A stretch of DNA of 34,165 bases. It comes from JBDHTS01 sp039808845. GTDB taxonomy: Bacteria > Pseudomonadota > Alphaproteobacteria > Micavibrionales > Micavibrionaceae. Shown piece by piece: positions 1-6,767 of this stretch. Within the stretch, counting starts at the first letter, position 1; every line of letters starts with the position of its first letter. Location: positions 1 through 34,165 of the forward strand of contig JBDHTS010000015.1 in NCBI GenBank assembly GCA_039808845.1, read 5' to 3'. Under the pieces are notes generated by a model. The model was not told where the DNA came from. It made no database searches and worked only from the letters and a program-made list of their open reading frames with translations. Made by a program: the position numbers and the translations under genes.

Positions 1-1374
1 CGGGCCCATCGCCAGGACGGAGGTAATCCAGGACAGCGTGTTCTGCACGTTGCGCTGTCCTTGCGCTCGCGCCAGCGGCGCGCGGTAATCGAGCTGCACA
101 TACCGCCCGTCGAGCGCGATGTCCGGCACCTCGCCGCGCCGCCGCAACATGGCGAAGGCGCGTTTCACCAGCGGCGTCAGCAGTTCGGATTGCAGCCGGC
201 CATAGGTCGCGCCGAGCAGCATCGCCATCTCGCCGGACCGCTCCAGCACCTCCGTCGCCGTCATGCGCGGGCTGGCGACCGGGGCCAGCCTGTCCGCCAT
301 CAGGGCGTGGCGGATGCGGGCGCGCAGATCCTCCAGCACCAGCTGCGAAATATCGAAGCGTCCCGGCATGTCAAGCGCCTTCAACCCTTCCGACCCCACG
401 GCTTTCGGGATGATGCTGCCGGGTTTCAGTTCGATGGTGGCGGGGTTCAGCACGCCGTCGTCATCCGCCTGCCAGATGCCCGTCACGGCGATGGAGGCGT
501 TTTTCAAAATCAGTTCAACAACTTTGTTCGCGGTTTTGATGTCGGGCAGCGCCTTCATCACCGGCGACCGCCCGTAAATCTCGCCCGGCGATTTCAGCCA
601 GCGAAAGGCGATCAGCGGCGTGTCGGCCAGTTGCGCGCGTTTCAGGACGACGGGCGCGCCGTCCTGCAGGATCGCGACGGAAGAAAATCCGCCCATATCG
701 TCCGGCAGAACGCTTTCGAGGACATCGAACGTCCTTTGCGAATCCTTCATCCCGTCACGCAGGACGGAAGCCGGAAGCTCCGCAAACGGATAACGGCTTT
801 TCATCTGAGACAGGGTCAGCTGCGATGACCGGAACGCGCCGTCGAGCAGGCCATGCGCCCCCTCCTCCAGCACGATCCGGCTTAAAGGGATGGATGAAAA
901 ACGGAAGGCCGAGAACGCGCCCGGCTCCGCCTCGTCGATGGAGAGCGCCGCCGTGCCGCCGACGATCAGGTCGAGATAGGCCTGATGAATTTCCACAATA
1001 AAATTGGACCGGTCGAAATGCGCCTGCAGCGTCCGCCCCGCCTGCTCCAGCGCGGGGGCGAGCGCGGCGGCGTCCGCCGGCGAAAGGTCCGCCCCCGGCT
1101 TCAAACCGAACCATTGCGTCCAGGGCGGCGTCAGATTGCCCATCAGGCTGGCGGCCAGCATCTCCACGGCATCGAGCGCGGTCGCGTCGAACAGCCGGTC
1201 GCCCTTGCGTGCGCCGGGGCTCGAAAAGCCGCCGAAATCGTTCCGCTGGGGCAGCGCGTATTCATACGCCTCCTGCCACAAGGACTCCCATGCGCTTCGG
1301 CGGCCTTGCGCCGTGCGATAGCGGCGGAGGACCGACTCGGCCAGCGCGCGGTCTTCGATAGAATGATCGTTCAT
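1..1374 (-). CDS. Phage portal / head-tail connector protein, T7-like family (3' end outside window)
   Basis: The minus-strand frame is open from the ATG at 1374 to the window edge (458 codons seen). My translation gives residues typical of the podovirus head-tail connector family (PF12236): a basic N-terminal region, a segment reading DATALDAVEMLAASLMGNL, then LTPPWTQWFGL and later a GRSPVMKALPDIKTANKV stretch. Such proteins form the dodecameric portal ring through which DNA is packaged and to which the tail attaches. The start lies 4 bases after the stop of the preceding small gene, whose end supplies a GGGGGAG ribosome binding site. Family members usually have about 500-550 residues, so only a short C-terminus is missing. 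No large terminase is visible in the window; it could lie off the left edge. The protein could belong to a prophage, a remnant or a domesticated particle. Confidence 0.85.
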   Translation of the reverse strand, partial: MNDHSIEDRALAESVLRRYRTAQGRRSAWESLWQEAYEYALPQRNDFGGFSSPGARKGDRLFDATALDAVEMLAASLMGNLTPPWTQWFGLKPGADLSPADAAALAPALEQAGRTLQAHFDRSNFIVEIHQAYLDLIVGGTAALSIDEAEPGAFSAFRFSSIPLSRIVLEEGAHGLLDGAFRSSQLTLSQMKSRYPFAELPASVLRDGMKDSQRTFDVLESVLPDDMGGFSSVAILQDGAPVVLKRAQLADTPLIAFRWLKSPGEIYGRSPVMKALPDIKTANKVVELILKNASIAVTGIWQADDDGVLNPATIELKPGSIIPKAVGSEGLKALDMPGRFDISQLVLEDLRARIRHALMADRLAPVASPRMTATEVLERSGEMAMLLGATYGRLQSELLTPLVKRAFAMLRRRGEVPDIALDGRYVQLDYRAPLARAQGQRNVQNTLSWITSVLAMGP

Positions 1375-1378
1375 CGTT

Positions 1379-1666
1379 TCACTCCCCCAGCAGTGTCTTG
1401 CGGCCGGACGGCGCGGTGGTGTTGCTCAGGACGCCGCGAAAACCGGTCAGCACCGTGCTCAGAACGCCGCGGCTGCGCTCCAGCAGATTGGCCTCGCGCG
1501 CGGCCTGCTGCACCGGCGCGCTGGTTGTGGCGGCGGGCGTCGACGGCGCGGGGGTTGGCATAACCGGCGATGGAGCCGGCGCTGTCACGGGCGCAGGAAT
1601 AGTGGTCGGCACATAGACGGTCTGTGGCGTTGTAGGCGCCTTGGGCCTTGAGGTCAGGCTTCCCAT
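1379..1666 (-). CDS. Small proline/alanine/threonine-rich phage-associated protein
   Basis: This is a 95-residue protein of low complexity. It starts MGSLTSRPKAPTT, continues through a Pro/Thr/Ala/Val-rich stretch, and ends in a more ordered tail containing EANLLERSRGVLSTVLTGF and a terminal KTLLGE. The start at 1666 is favoured over an upstream in-frame codon because AAGGAG sits 6 bases before it. The gene sits directly upstream of the portal gene with a 4-base gap, so the two are probably translated together. The C-terminal amphipathic segment could bind the portal or the capsid, but that is speculation. I do not recognise the family and assign no function. Confidence 0.65.
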   Translation of the reverse strand: MGSLTSRPKAPTTPQTVYVPTTIPAPVTAPAPSPVMPTPAPSTPAATTSAPVQQAAREANLLERSRGVLSTVLTGFRGVLSNTTAPSGRKTLLGE

Positions 1667-1689
1667 GTCATTCTCCTTATTAATTAAAG

Positions 1690-1807
1690 CCCTCTCCCCC
1701 ACGGGGAAAGGGTTGGGTGAGGGGCGGTCAGGCCGGGGATGATTTCAAGATGTTAGCGCCAATGGCACGTCCCCTCACCCTAGCCCTCTCCCCGTGGGGG
1801 AGAGGGG
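1690..1807. repeat. Pair of inverted CCCTCACCC-type palindromic elements (class A, pair 1)
   Basis: One copy lies at about 1690-1724 and its inverse at about 1771-1806. Each contains the CCCTCTCCCC / GGGGAGAGGG hairpin followed by GGGTGAGGGG or its complement. The right copy lies inside the 3' end of the phage gene ending at 1728 and encodes part of its C-terminal tail. Confidence 0.8.
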
Positions 1808-2327
1808 ATGGTTTGGTGAGACTCCTGTACAACTGCCACGGCGTCAGGACGCGCAGGTCATGAATGCCGAGAATGCGCTTCGCCGTCTCGACGCAGGTAA
1901 AGGGCAGGAAAGGCGCGGGCCTCATGCGCAGGCGGCTGACCGGCGCGGCGACGACCCTGTGCCCCCGGCTCCGCAGCCAGCCCGGCAGGTCGAAACCGGC
2001 GGGCGTGTTGTGGACCTGCACTTCCATGTGATTGAGCAGCGGATCGACGGAAATCCAGTGCATCCCGTCGTTCAGCAGCACGAAGCAATGGCGGAACCCC
2101 GGCTTCAGCCAGCGCAGCCACGGCCAGTCCGCCTGCCCGGTAAAGACGACGAAGGCGCGTAATACTCCCTCTCCCCCACTTTGTGGGGGAGAGGGCTGGG
2201 GAGAGGGGGACATGAGGAGAGCGCCAAAGGAGGACGGCCCGCACCCGCTCGAAGCATCCCCCTCTCCCTGACCCTCTCCCCCGCAAGCGGGTGAGAGGGA
2301 ATTTTCTCTATTAAAATCCTGCGTCAT
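1728..2327 (-). CDS. Conserved phage-associated protein with palindromic-repeat insertions at both ends
   Basis: The start ATG at 2325-2327 overlaps the stop of the upstream gene as ATGA, so it is very likely the native, translationally coupled start. After nine residues (MTQDFNREN) the frame runs through two inverted repeat copies (about residues 10-55, rich in SP, GGEG and PSPQPSP). It then enters a compact domain (about 56-172) with AFVVFTG, PGFRHCFVLL, WISVDPLL, FTCVETAKRILGI and LTPWQLYRSL. The last 27 residues come from another repeat copy. The domain resembles uncharacterised proteins found beside portal genes in alphaproteobacterial phage-like loci; this is my recollection of the family, not a search. 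A Cys (in FTCVE), a His and an Asp in conserved-looking contexts hint at a papain-like fold, but I do not claim activity. Function unknown. Confidence 0.65.
   Translation of the reverse strand: MTQDFNRENSLSPACGGEGQGEGDASSGCGPSSFGALLMSPSPQPSPPQSGGEGVLRAFVVFTGQADWPWLRWLKPGFRHCFVLLNDGMHWISVDPLLNHMEVQVHNTPAGFDLPGWLRSRGHRVVAAPVSRLRMRPAPFLPFTCVETAKRILGIHDLRVLTPWQLYRSLTKPSPLPHGERARVRGRAIGANILKSSPA
2166..2301. repeat. Class A inverted pair 2, inside a reading frame
   Basis: Two copies at about 2166-2210 and 2257-2301 face each other across a spacer of about 46 bases. Both carry a CTCTCCC(C)/GGGGAGAG hairpin. The whole pair is read in frame by the phage gene starting at 2327 and contributes about 46 residues between its native N-terminus and its folded domain. 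Confidence 0.8.
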
Positions 2328-2736
2328 TCTGCGGCCTCCGGAAACGGGATGATGTTGTGAAAGAAGGTCTGGCGGACAATGCCCTTGCGCTCCAGCGCGG
2401 CTTCGAGTCTTTGCAGCGCCTCGGTCCACAGGCGGTAGGCGCGGCCCTCCTTGTGCGGCGCGGGTCGGGCGGCATCTGGCGGCGGCCGTAATGGCGCAGC
2501 ACCAGCAGATGATCCATCTGCAGGCGGCGGTTGCGGTACAGGCGGTCCAGGATTTTCAGGATGTCCGCCGGTTCGCAGGGCCGCGCCACCAGACCAAGCC
2601 CCGCGCCGATGCGCGCGCCGTCGTTCCGCGCCTGTTGCGCCTGGATGAACCAGAACCAGGCCTGTTCCACCGATTCGAACGGCTCGGTTTCCCGGTCGCA
2701 GACCGGTCTCGGAATATATCTGTCTTTCATCGCCAT
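2324..2736 (-). pseudogene. Phage-associated hypothetical protein broken by a one-base frameshift
   Basis: The first part reads in one frame from MAMKDRYIPRPVCDRETEPF through EQAWFWFIQAQQARNDGAR, ADILKILDRLYRNRRL and DHLLVLRHYGRR to about position 2460. The natural continuation, HKEGRAYRLWTEALQRLE through GIVRQTFFHN to the C-terminal PEAAE, is in the neighbouring minus-strand frame and ends at 2324, where it overlaps the next start as ATGA. The switch lies in the GC-rich stretch around 2450-2465 and fits loss of one base. Without correction the first frame runs on to a stop at 2311. This may be a real inactivating mutation, a sequencing or assembly error, or less likely programmed frameshifting. 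The family is a conserved hypothetical of alphaproteobacterial phage loci, with no known function that I can state. Confidence 0.7.
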
Positions 2737-2777
2737 AATCTTGCCCACACAATTTCGTTCTTGTTTTTGACACAAAT

Positions 2778-2792
2778 GTTCGCTATATGTTC
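2778..2792. promoter_or_regulatory. LexA/SOS box, alphaproteobacterial type
   Basis: GTTCGCTATATGTTC is an exact match to the alphaproteobacterial LexA consensus GTTC-N7-GTTC. It lies 42 bases upstream of the first start of the minus-strand phage genes and 92 bases upstream of the divergent S24 repressor gene. It most probably places the phage block, and perhaps also the repressor, under DNA-damage control. Confidence 0.7.
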
Positions 2793-2841
2793 TTATTCAT
2801 GACGGAACACGGACGCAGTGTCAAGAAAAAAATATGAATTT

Positions 2842-2887
2842 AATCCTATTTACGATCGTATGGTTTTAGTGGGATTGTAGTCCTATG
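2842..2887. promoter_or_regulatory. Candidate operator of the S24 repressor
   Basis: The region just before and over the repressor start contains a perfect 10-base palindrome TACGATCGTA (2851-2860). It also has two direct repeats, AATCCTAT (2842-2849) and AGTCCTAT (2879-2886), the second covering the start codon. There is no clear ribosome binding site before the ATG at 2885. The arrangement fits autorepression; this is inference. Confidence 0.4.
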
Positions 2888-3535
2888 TTTACGCACGCAG
2901 ATATCTGGCGGGCCGTCGACCGCCTCGCCGCCCACGCGGGCTACTCGGCTTCAGGGCTGGCCAAGAAAGCCGGGCTGGACCCGACGACGTTCAACAAGAG
3001 CAAGCGCACCAGCGCCGACGGCAAGCCGCGCTGGCCGTCCACCGAGAGCATCGCCAAGATCCTGTCCGTCACCGGCGTGGCGATGAGCGACTTCATGGGC
3101 ATGGTGGAGGACGCGGCGGCCAATCCGCGCCGCGCTACCCGGATCATCCCGATCATCGGCCTGGCCCAGGCGGGCCGCGACGGCTATTTCGACGACGCGG
3201 GCTATCCCGCCGGCGAAGGCTGGGACGAGGCCGCCTTCCCGGAATACGACAATACGGTCGACGACTCGCATATCTTCGCCCTGGAAGTCAGCGGCGATTC
3301 GATGGCCCCGCTCTACCGAAAGGGCGACATTCTGGTGATTGCCCCCGGCGCGCCGGTCCGTAAAGGCGACCGCGTCGTCGTGCGCACGAAGCGCGGCGAG
3401 GTCATGGCAAAGGAAATGAAAAAGCAGACGGCCACGAAAGTCGAACTCCATTCGCTGAACCCCGACCACGAAGGCCGTTCCTTCAAGCCGCAGGAGATTA
3501 CATGGATGGCACGGATTGTATGGGTGAGTCAGTAA
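2885..3535 (+). CDS. XRE-type HTH / S24 peptidase (LexA-CI-like) transcriptional repressor
   Basis: The protein has 216 residues. An N-terminal helix-turn-helix (about 5-75) includes GLAKKAGLDPTTFNKSKR and a trailing KILSVTGVAMSDFM helix. The C-terminal half (about 85-216) is a LexA-like S24 domain. The nucleophile Ser139 lies in SGDSM and the catalytic Lys176 in VMAKE; their 37-residue spacing equals that of E. coli LexA Ser119-Lys156. The likely self-cleavage site is Ala96-Gly97 in AQAG. Such proteins repress promoters until activated RecA stimulates self-cleavage. Its position, divergent from phage genes that have a LexA box, suggests it controls that block, but related S24 regulators also occur outside prophages. 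There is no obvious Shine-Dalgarno sequence, so translation may be leaderless. Confidence 0.85.
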   Translation: MFTHADIWRAVDRLAAHAGYSASGLAKKAGLDPTTFNKSKRTSADGKPRWPSTESIAKILSVTGVAMSDFMGMVEDAAANPRRATRIIPIIGLAQAGRDGYFDDAGYPAGEGWDEAAFPEYDNTVDDSHIFALEVSGDSMAPLYRKGDILVIAPGAPVRKGDRVVVRTKRGEVMAKEMKKQTATKVELHSLNPDHEGRSFKPQEITWMARIVWVSQ

Positions 3536-3549
3536 CTGCAAAAGTTTTG

Positions 3550-3712
3550 AACGGCCAAGACGCCAAGATCATCGCGCCGAAGGCGTAAAAAGGATTTTTA
3601 ACCGCAGAGACGCAGAGAACGCAGAGATATAAAACTCTTTGCGTTCTCTGCGCCTCTGCGGTTCATATTTTTTCTGCGCTGCGCGCGGCTTTGCTTGGCG
3701 TCTTGGCGGTTT
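3550..3712. repeat. Nested palindromic element (class B, copy 1): outer arms around a CGCAGAG hairpin
   Basis: The outer arms AACGGCCAAGACGCCAAG (from 3550) and CTTGGCGTCTTGGCGGTT (to 3712) are near-perfect inverses. Inside lies a 27-base inner stem, 3600-3626 pairing with 3637-3663 with two mismatches (CGCAGAG repeats). Between outer and inner stems are connectors: CGCGCCGAAGGCGTAA on the left and CTGCGCTGCGCGCGGCTTTG on the right. The element fills the space between the S24 gene and pyrE. Confidence 0.85.
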
Positions 3713-3782
3713 AAAAATTCTTGCCTCGGCATTCGTGGTCAAGGATTATGTTACAGGATAAAAACCAGCAAAAGCAAAGACC

Positions 3783-4433
3783 ATGACCGACACCGCCCTC
3801 GAAGCCGCAAAAATCCTGCTTTCCACCCGCTCCGTTCTGTTCAACGCGCGGGAGCCATTCACGTTTACGTCGGGCCGGAAAAGCCCGGTCTATGTCGATT
3901 GCCGCCGCCTGATCTCTTTTCCCGCCGAGCGCAGCCGCCTGATGGATATGGGCGCGGCGATCCTGAAGAAGGAAGCGGGCCGGATCGATTATGTGGCGGG
4001 CGGCGAGACGGCGGGCATTCCTTACGCCGCTTTCATCGCCGAACGTCTGAATGCGCCGATGCTCTATGTCCGCAAAAAACCGAAAGGCTTCGGGCGCAAT
4101 GCCCAGATCGAGGGCTGCATGGACGAGGACGGCAAGCGGGTCGTCCTGGTCGAGGATCTGCAGACCGACGGCGGCTCGAAGAAAGTGTTCATCGACGCTC
4201 TGCGCGCGGCGGGCGCAGTGGTGGAACATGCCTTTGTCGTGTTCCACTACGGCATCTTCCCGGCCAGCGAGGCCAATATGAAGGACATGGGCGTAAAGCT
4301 CCATGCTCTTTGCACCTGGTGGGACGTCCTGAAAGCCGCGCGTGAGGGCACGGAATACGACGCGGCGACGCTCGACGCCATCGAATCCTTCCTGCGCGAC
4401 CCTGACGGCTGGGCGGCAAAGGCGGCGTCTTAA
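3783..4433 (+). CDS. pyrE: Orotate phosphoribosyltransferase
   Basis: The protein has 216 residues, the usual length. It transfers the phosphoribosyl group of PRPP to orotate to make OMP in de novo pyrimidine synthesis, in the cytosol. The PRPP-binding motif VLVEDLQTDGGS is at 121-132. The Lys-rich catalytic loop (YVRKKPKGFGRNAQIEG, 95-111) and the GGETAGIPYA segment (73-82) are present. The alphaproteobacterial form with LQTDGGSK rather than VITTG is typical. The start at 3783 has only a weak ribosome binding site. The gene is flanked on both sides by long palindromic repeats and appears monocistronic. Confidence 0.95.
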   Translation: MTDTALEAAKILLSTRSVLFNAREPFTFTSGRKSPVYVDCRRLISFPAERSRLMDMGAAILKKEAGRIDYVAGGETAGIPYAAFIAERLNAPMLYVRKKPKGFGRNAQIEGCMDEDGKRVVLVEDLQTDGGSKKVFIDALRAAGAVVEHAFVVFHYGIFPASEANMKDMGVKLHALCTWWDVLKAAREGTEYDAATLDAIESFLRDPDGWAAKAAS

Positions 4434-4439
4434 TTTTTT

Positions 4440-4614
4440 CCCTCTCCCGTAGGGAGAGGGCAGCGAGACTTGGCGGAGCGCAGCGGAGCCTAGTCGCAGC
4501 GGGTGAGGGGCTGCAATGCCGAACATCCAGCAACCATGGCCCCTCACCCTACTCCAGCTAACTCCGCTGCGCTCCGTAAGCTTCCGTAGCCCTCTCCCCT
4601 TGGAAGAGGGAAAA
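4440..4614. repeat. Class A inverted pair 3 (about 75-base arms) between pyrE and the NAD kinase gene
   Basis: The left arm 4440-4511 and right arm 4539-4614 are imperfect inverse copies over about 75 bases, separated by about 27 bases. Each arm contains the CCCTCTCCC/GGGAGAGGG hairpin, a GGAGCGCAGCGGAG module and the GGGTGAGGGG end. Transcribed, the pair would form one large cruciform or hairpin. Confidence 0.85.
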
Positions 4615-4652
4615 GGTAGTGAACGCTTTCTTTTCATGATAAAAACTCTGCC

Positions 4653-5411
4653 ATGAAGATTCATTTCCACCCCGCCGACACCGACGAAGGCCGCGCGGCT
4701 TTCCGTGCGCTCTCCGCCGCCTGCGGTCAGGCGGAGCCGGAAGACGCGGACGTCATTGTGGCGCTCGGCGGCGACGGCACATTGCTGGAAGCACTGCACG
4801 AATATTACGCGCTGAAAAAACCGTTCTACGGCATGAACAAGGGCTCGGTGGGCTTCCTGCTCAATCCCTACCGCGAAGGCGGGCTGCCCGAACGGCTGGC
4901 GAAGGCGGACAAGGTGACGCTGCATCCCCTGCGCATGACGGCGAAAACCGAAAGCGGCGAAACCGTCGAAGCCATCGCGTTCAACGAAGTCTCCCTCCTC
5001 CGCCAGCAGCATAACGCCGCCAAGATCGGCATCACGGTGGACGGCGTGGAGCGTCTGGAGGAACTGGTCTGCGACGGCGTGCTGGTGGCGACACCCGCGG
5101 GCAGCACGGCCTATAACCTGTCCGCCCATGGCCCTATCCTGCCCCTGAAATCCAATGTCCTGGCCATCACGCCGATCAGCGCCTTCCGCCCCCGCCGCTG
5201 GCGCGGCGCCGTACTGCCCAGTCATGTCTCCATCCGCTTCGACATCCGGGAGGGCGCCAAGCGCCCGGTCAGCTCCACCGCCGATTTTACGGAGGTGCGC
5301 GACATTCTGTCCGTCGAGGTGCGGCAATCCGCCTCCATCGGCATCACCCTTCTGTTCGACCCCGACCACACGCTTGAGGAACGGATGATCAAGGAACAGT
5401 TTTTGCCTTAA
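4653..5411 (+). CDS. nadK: NAD kinase
   Basis: The protein has 252 residues and phosphorylates NAD to NADP using ATP or polyphosphate. It carries the family signature GGDGT (39-43), the NE motif (Asn111-Glu112 in FNEVSLLR) and the glycine-rich segment CDGVLVATPAGSTAYNLSA (140-158) that binds the dinucleotide. Length and motif order match the short alphaproteobacterial NadK form. It lies between two long inverted repeats, has only a weak Shine-Dalgarno sequence, and ends 8 bases before the next repeat. Confidence 0.93.
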   Translation: MKIHFHPADTDEGRAAFRALSAACGQAEPEDADVIVALGGDGTLLEALHEYYALKKPFYGMNKGSVGFLLNPYREGGLPERLAKADKVTLHPLRMTAKTESGETVEAIAFNEVSLLRQQHNAAKIGITVDGVERLEELVCDGVLVATPAGSTAYNLSAHGPILPLKSNVLAITPISAFRPRRWRGAVLPSHVSIRFDIREGAKRPVSSTADFTEVRDILSVEVRQSASIGITLLFDPDHTLEERMIKEQFLP

Positions 5412-5418
5412 AGATAGC

Positions 5419-5553
5419 TCCCCTCACCCGAACCGTCTCAAGGGACGGTTCGACCTCTCCCAAGGGAGAGGTAAAAGAGTGAGTGCTTTACTTTTTCTTA
5501 CCTCTCCCTTCGGGAGAGGTCAAAACGCCTTCTTCAGGCGTTTTGGGTGAGGG
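5419..5553. repeat. Class A inverted pair 4, with different but structure-preserving inner hairpins
   Basis: The left arm 5419-5477 and right arm 5491-5553 share the CCCTCACCC end and the ACCTCTCCC/GGGAGAGGT hairpin. The small hairpin between these parts differs: GAACCGTC...GACGGTTC on the left and AAAACGCC...GGCGTTTT on the right. Both are self-complementary although the sequences are unrelated. The right arm encodes the C-terminal tail of the glycosylase gene. Confidence 0.85.
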
Positions 5554-6171
5554 CTGCTTCAAAGAAGCCATATACCAGAGCAAAACTGACGCCGCCGTCC
5601 TGTACGGCGCGAATCGCTTCCCCTCCTTCAACGTCCGCTTTTCATCGGGGCGTTTTTTCAGTCCCAGGTAACAGCGCAACCCTTCCTGGATGCCAAGGTC
5701 GCCCGAAGGCCAGATGTCAGGCCGCGCCAGCGAAAACATCAGGTACATATGCGCGCTCCAGCCTCCGAAGCCTTTCAGCGCCGTGATCGAATCATGCACC
5801 GCCTCGTCCGTCATGGCGTTCAGGGCATCGGGATCGAACGTCCCGGCGGCGATGGCTTCGGACAGGCCGCGGATATATTTGATCTTCTGCCCGCTCAGGC
5901 CGAAACCGCGCAGATCCTCGTCGCTCAGCGCCATGACTTTTTCAGGATGGACGTCACCGACGCCGGACTCGAACCGCGCCCACATGGACCGCGCGGCGGA
6001 CGTCGACACCTGCTGCCCCACCACGATGCGCACAAGGGAGGGATAGCCGCCCGGCGTATAACTCCATGCCAGGTTTTCAGGCTTAACGCCCAATCCGCCG
6101 AACACCCTGTCGTTCCGAAGCAGATGCTCCATGCCGGATCGGATATGGGGGATTTCGTGGAGGTATTGCAT
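5488..6171 (-). CDS. DNA-3-methyladenine glycosylase II (AlkA-type HhH-GPD) with repeat-encoded tail
   Basis: The protein has 227 residues and removes alkylated bases from DNA as the first step of base excision repair. It has the helix-hairpin-helix ALKGFGGWSAH (131-141) and the catalytic Asp158 in WPSGDLGIQ, plus VRIVVGQQVSTSAA (47-60) typical of the family. The ATG at 6171 is preferred over a GTG at 6192: AGGAG at 6181-6185 is 9 bases upstream, and the upstream codons lie at the edge of a palindromic repeat. That ribosome binding site sits at the junction with the repeat. The last 22 residues (206-227, QPSPKTPEEG...GKKK) are encoded by the right arm of another repeat and are not expected in the family. 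The gene follows purS on the same strand. Confidence 0.85.
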   Translation of the reverse strand: MQYLHEIPHIRSGMEHLLRNDRVFGGLGVKPENLAWSYTPGGYPSLVRIVVGQQVSTSAARSMWARFESGVGDVHPEKVMALSDEDLRGFGLSGQKIKYIRGLSEAIAAGTFDPDALNAMTDEAVHDSITALKGFGGWSAHMYLMFSLARPDIWPSGDLGIQEGLRCYLGLKKRPDEKRTLKEGKRFAPYRTAASVLLWYMASLKQPSPKTPEEGVLTSPEGRGKKK

Positions 6172-6182
6172 CAAAAACAACT

Positions 6183-6320
6183 CCTCTCCCACAGGGAGAG
6201 GTCAGGGTGAGGGGACAAAAAGTCACGCCGCAGGCGTGTCAAAATCCGAAATCCATGGACGGCCTGCGGCCGAAGTTTATTTCCCCTCACCCCAACCCTC
6301 TCCCTCCGGGGGAGGGAGGG
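6183..6320. repeat. Class A inverted pair 5 between purS and the glycosylase gene
   Basis: Copies at 6183-6214 and 6283-6320 are inverted relative to each other (CCTCTCCC/GGGAGAGG plus GGGTGAGGGG). The spacer holds two further perfect small hairpins: CACGCC-GCA-GGCGTG (about 6223-6237) and CGGCC-TGC-GGCCG (about 6260-6272). The pair ends one base before the purS stop codon. Confidence 0.85.
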
Positions 6321-6321
6321 A

Positions 6322-6552
6322 TCAGGCCACTTCAATCCGGTAATCCTCGATCACCGGGTTCGCCAGCAACTTTTCGCACATCTCGGCGATGCGTTTCTTG
6401 TCCGTGCCGTCGGCGACCTCCAACTCTATCATCTTGCCCTGGCGCACCTCGCCGACCTCGCCGAAGCCCATACCCTGCAAAGCATGGCCGATGGCCTTGC
6501 CCTGCGGATCGAGTACGCCCTTTTTAAGGGTGATGTGAACAACGGCCTTCAT
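6322..6552 (-). CDS. purS: Phosphoribosylformylglycinamidine synthase, PurS subunit
   Basis: The 76-residue protein is full length for PurS, the small subunit that bridges PurL and PurQ in the FGAM synthase complex (de novo purine step 4). It shows the typical MKAVVHITLKKGVLDPQG start, then GHALQGMGFGEVGEVRQGK and a C-terminal NPVIEDYRIEVA. It lies downstream of purC on the minus strand, separated by a nested palindrome. In many alphaproteobacteria purS is directly upstream of purQ on the same strand; here purQ is on the opposite strand about 1.8 kb away. Confidence 0.93.
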   Translation of the reverse strand: MKAVVHITLKKGVLDPQGKAIGHALQGMGFGEVGEVRQGKMIELEVADGTDKKRIAEMCEKLLANPVIEDYRIEVA

Positions 6553-6593
6553 CAGCTTCTATCCTTTTTATCGTCATCATCGCAAAAAAATTG

Positions 6594-6750
6594 AACCGCC
6601 AGGACTATCGCGCCGAAGGCGTAATCACGATTTTAACGCGAAGGCCCGAAGATCCGAAGGAAGAGCGCCGTAAAACTTCGGGTCTTCGGGCCTTCGCGTT
6701 CAATCTTTTTATTGCGCTGCGCGCGGCTTTGTCTCAGAGTCTTGGCGGTT
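6594..6750. repeat. Nested palindromic element (class B, copy 2): same frame, different inner hairpin
   Basis: The outer arms AACCGCCAGGACT and AGTCTTGGCGGTT, and the connectors CGCGCCGAAGGCGTAA and TGCGCTGCGCGCGGCTTTG, match class B copy 1. The inner stem is a different palindrome, 6635-6659 pairing with 6676-6700 with one mismatch (GCGAAGGCCCGAAGATCC type). It fills the purC-purS gap. Confidence 0.85.
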
Positions 6751-6767
6751 CAGCCTTCTCATGCCAT

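Noticed and set aside
3711..5369. Long open frame (552 codons) on the minus strand
   Set aside because: It is antisense to pyrE and NAD kinase, spans repeats and has no recognisable protein features; a high-GC shadow frame.
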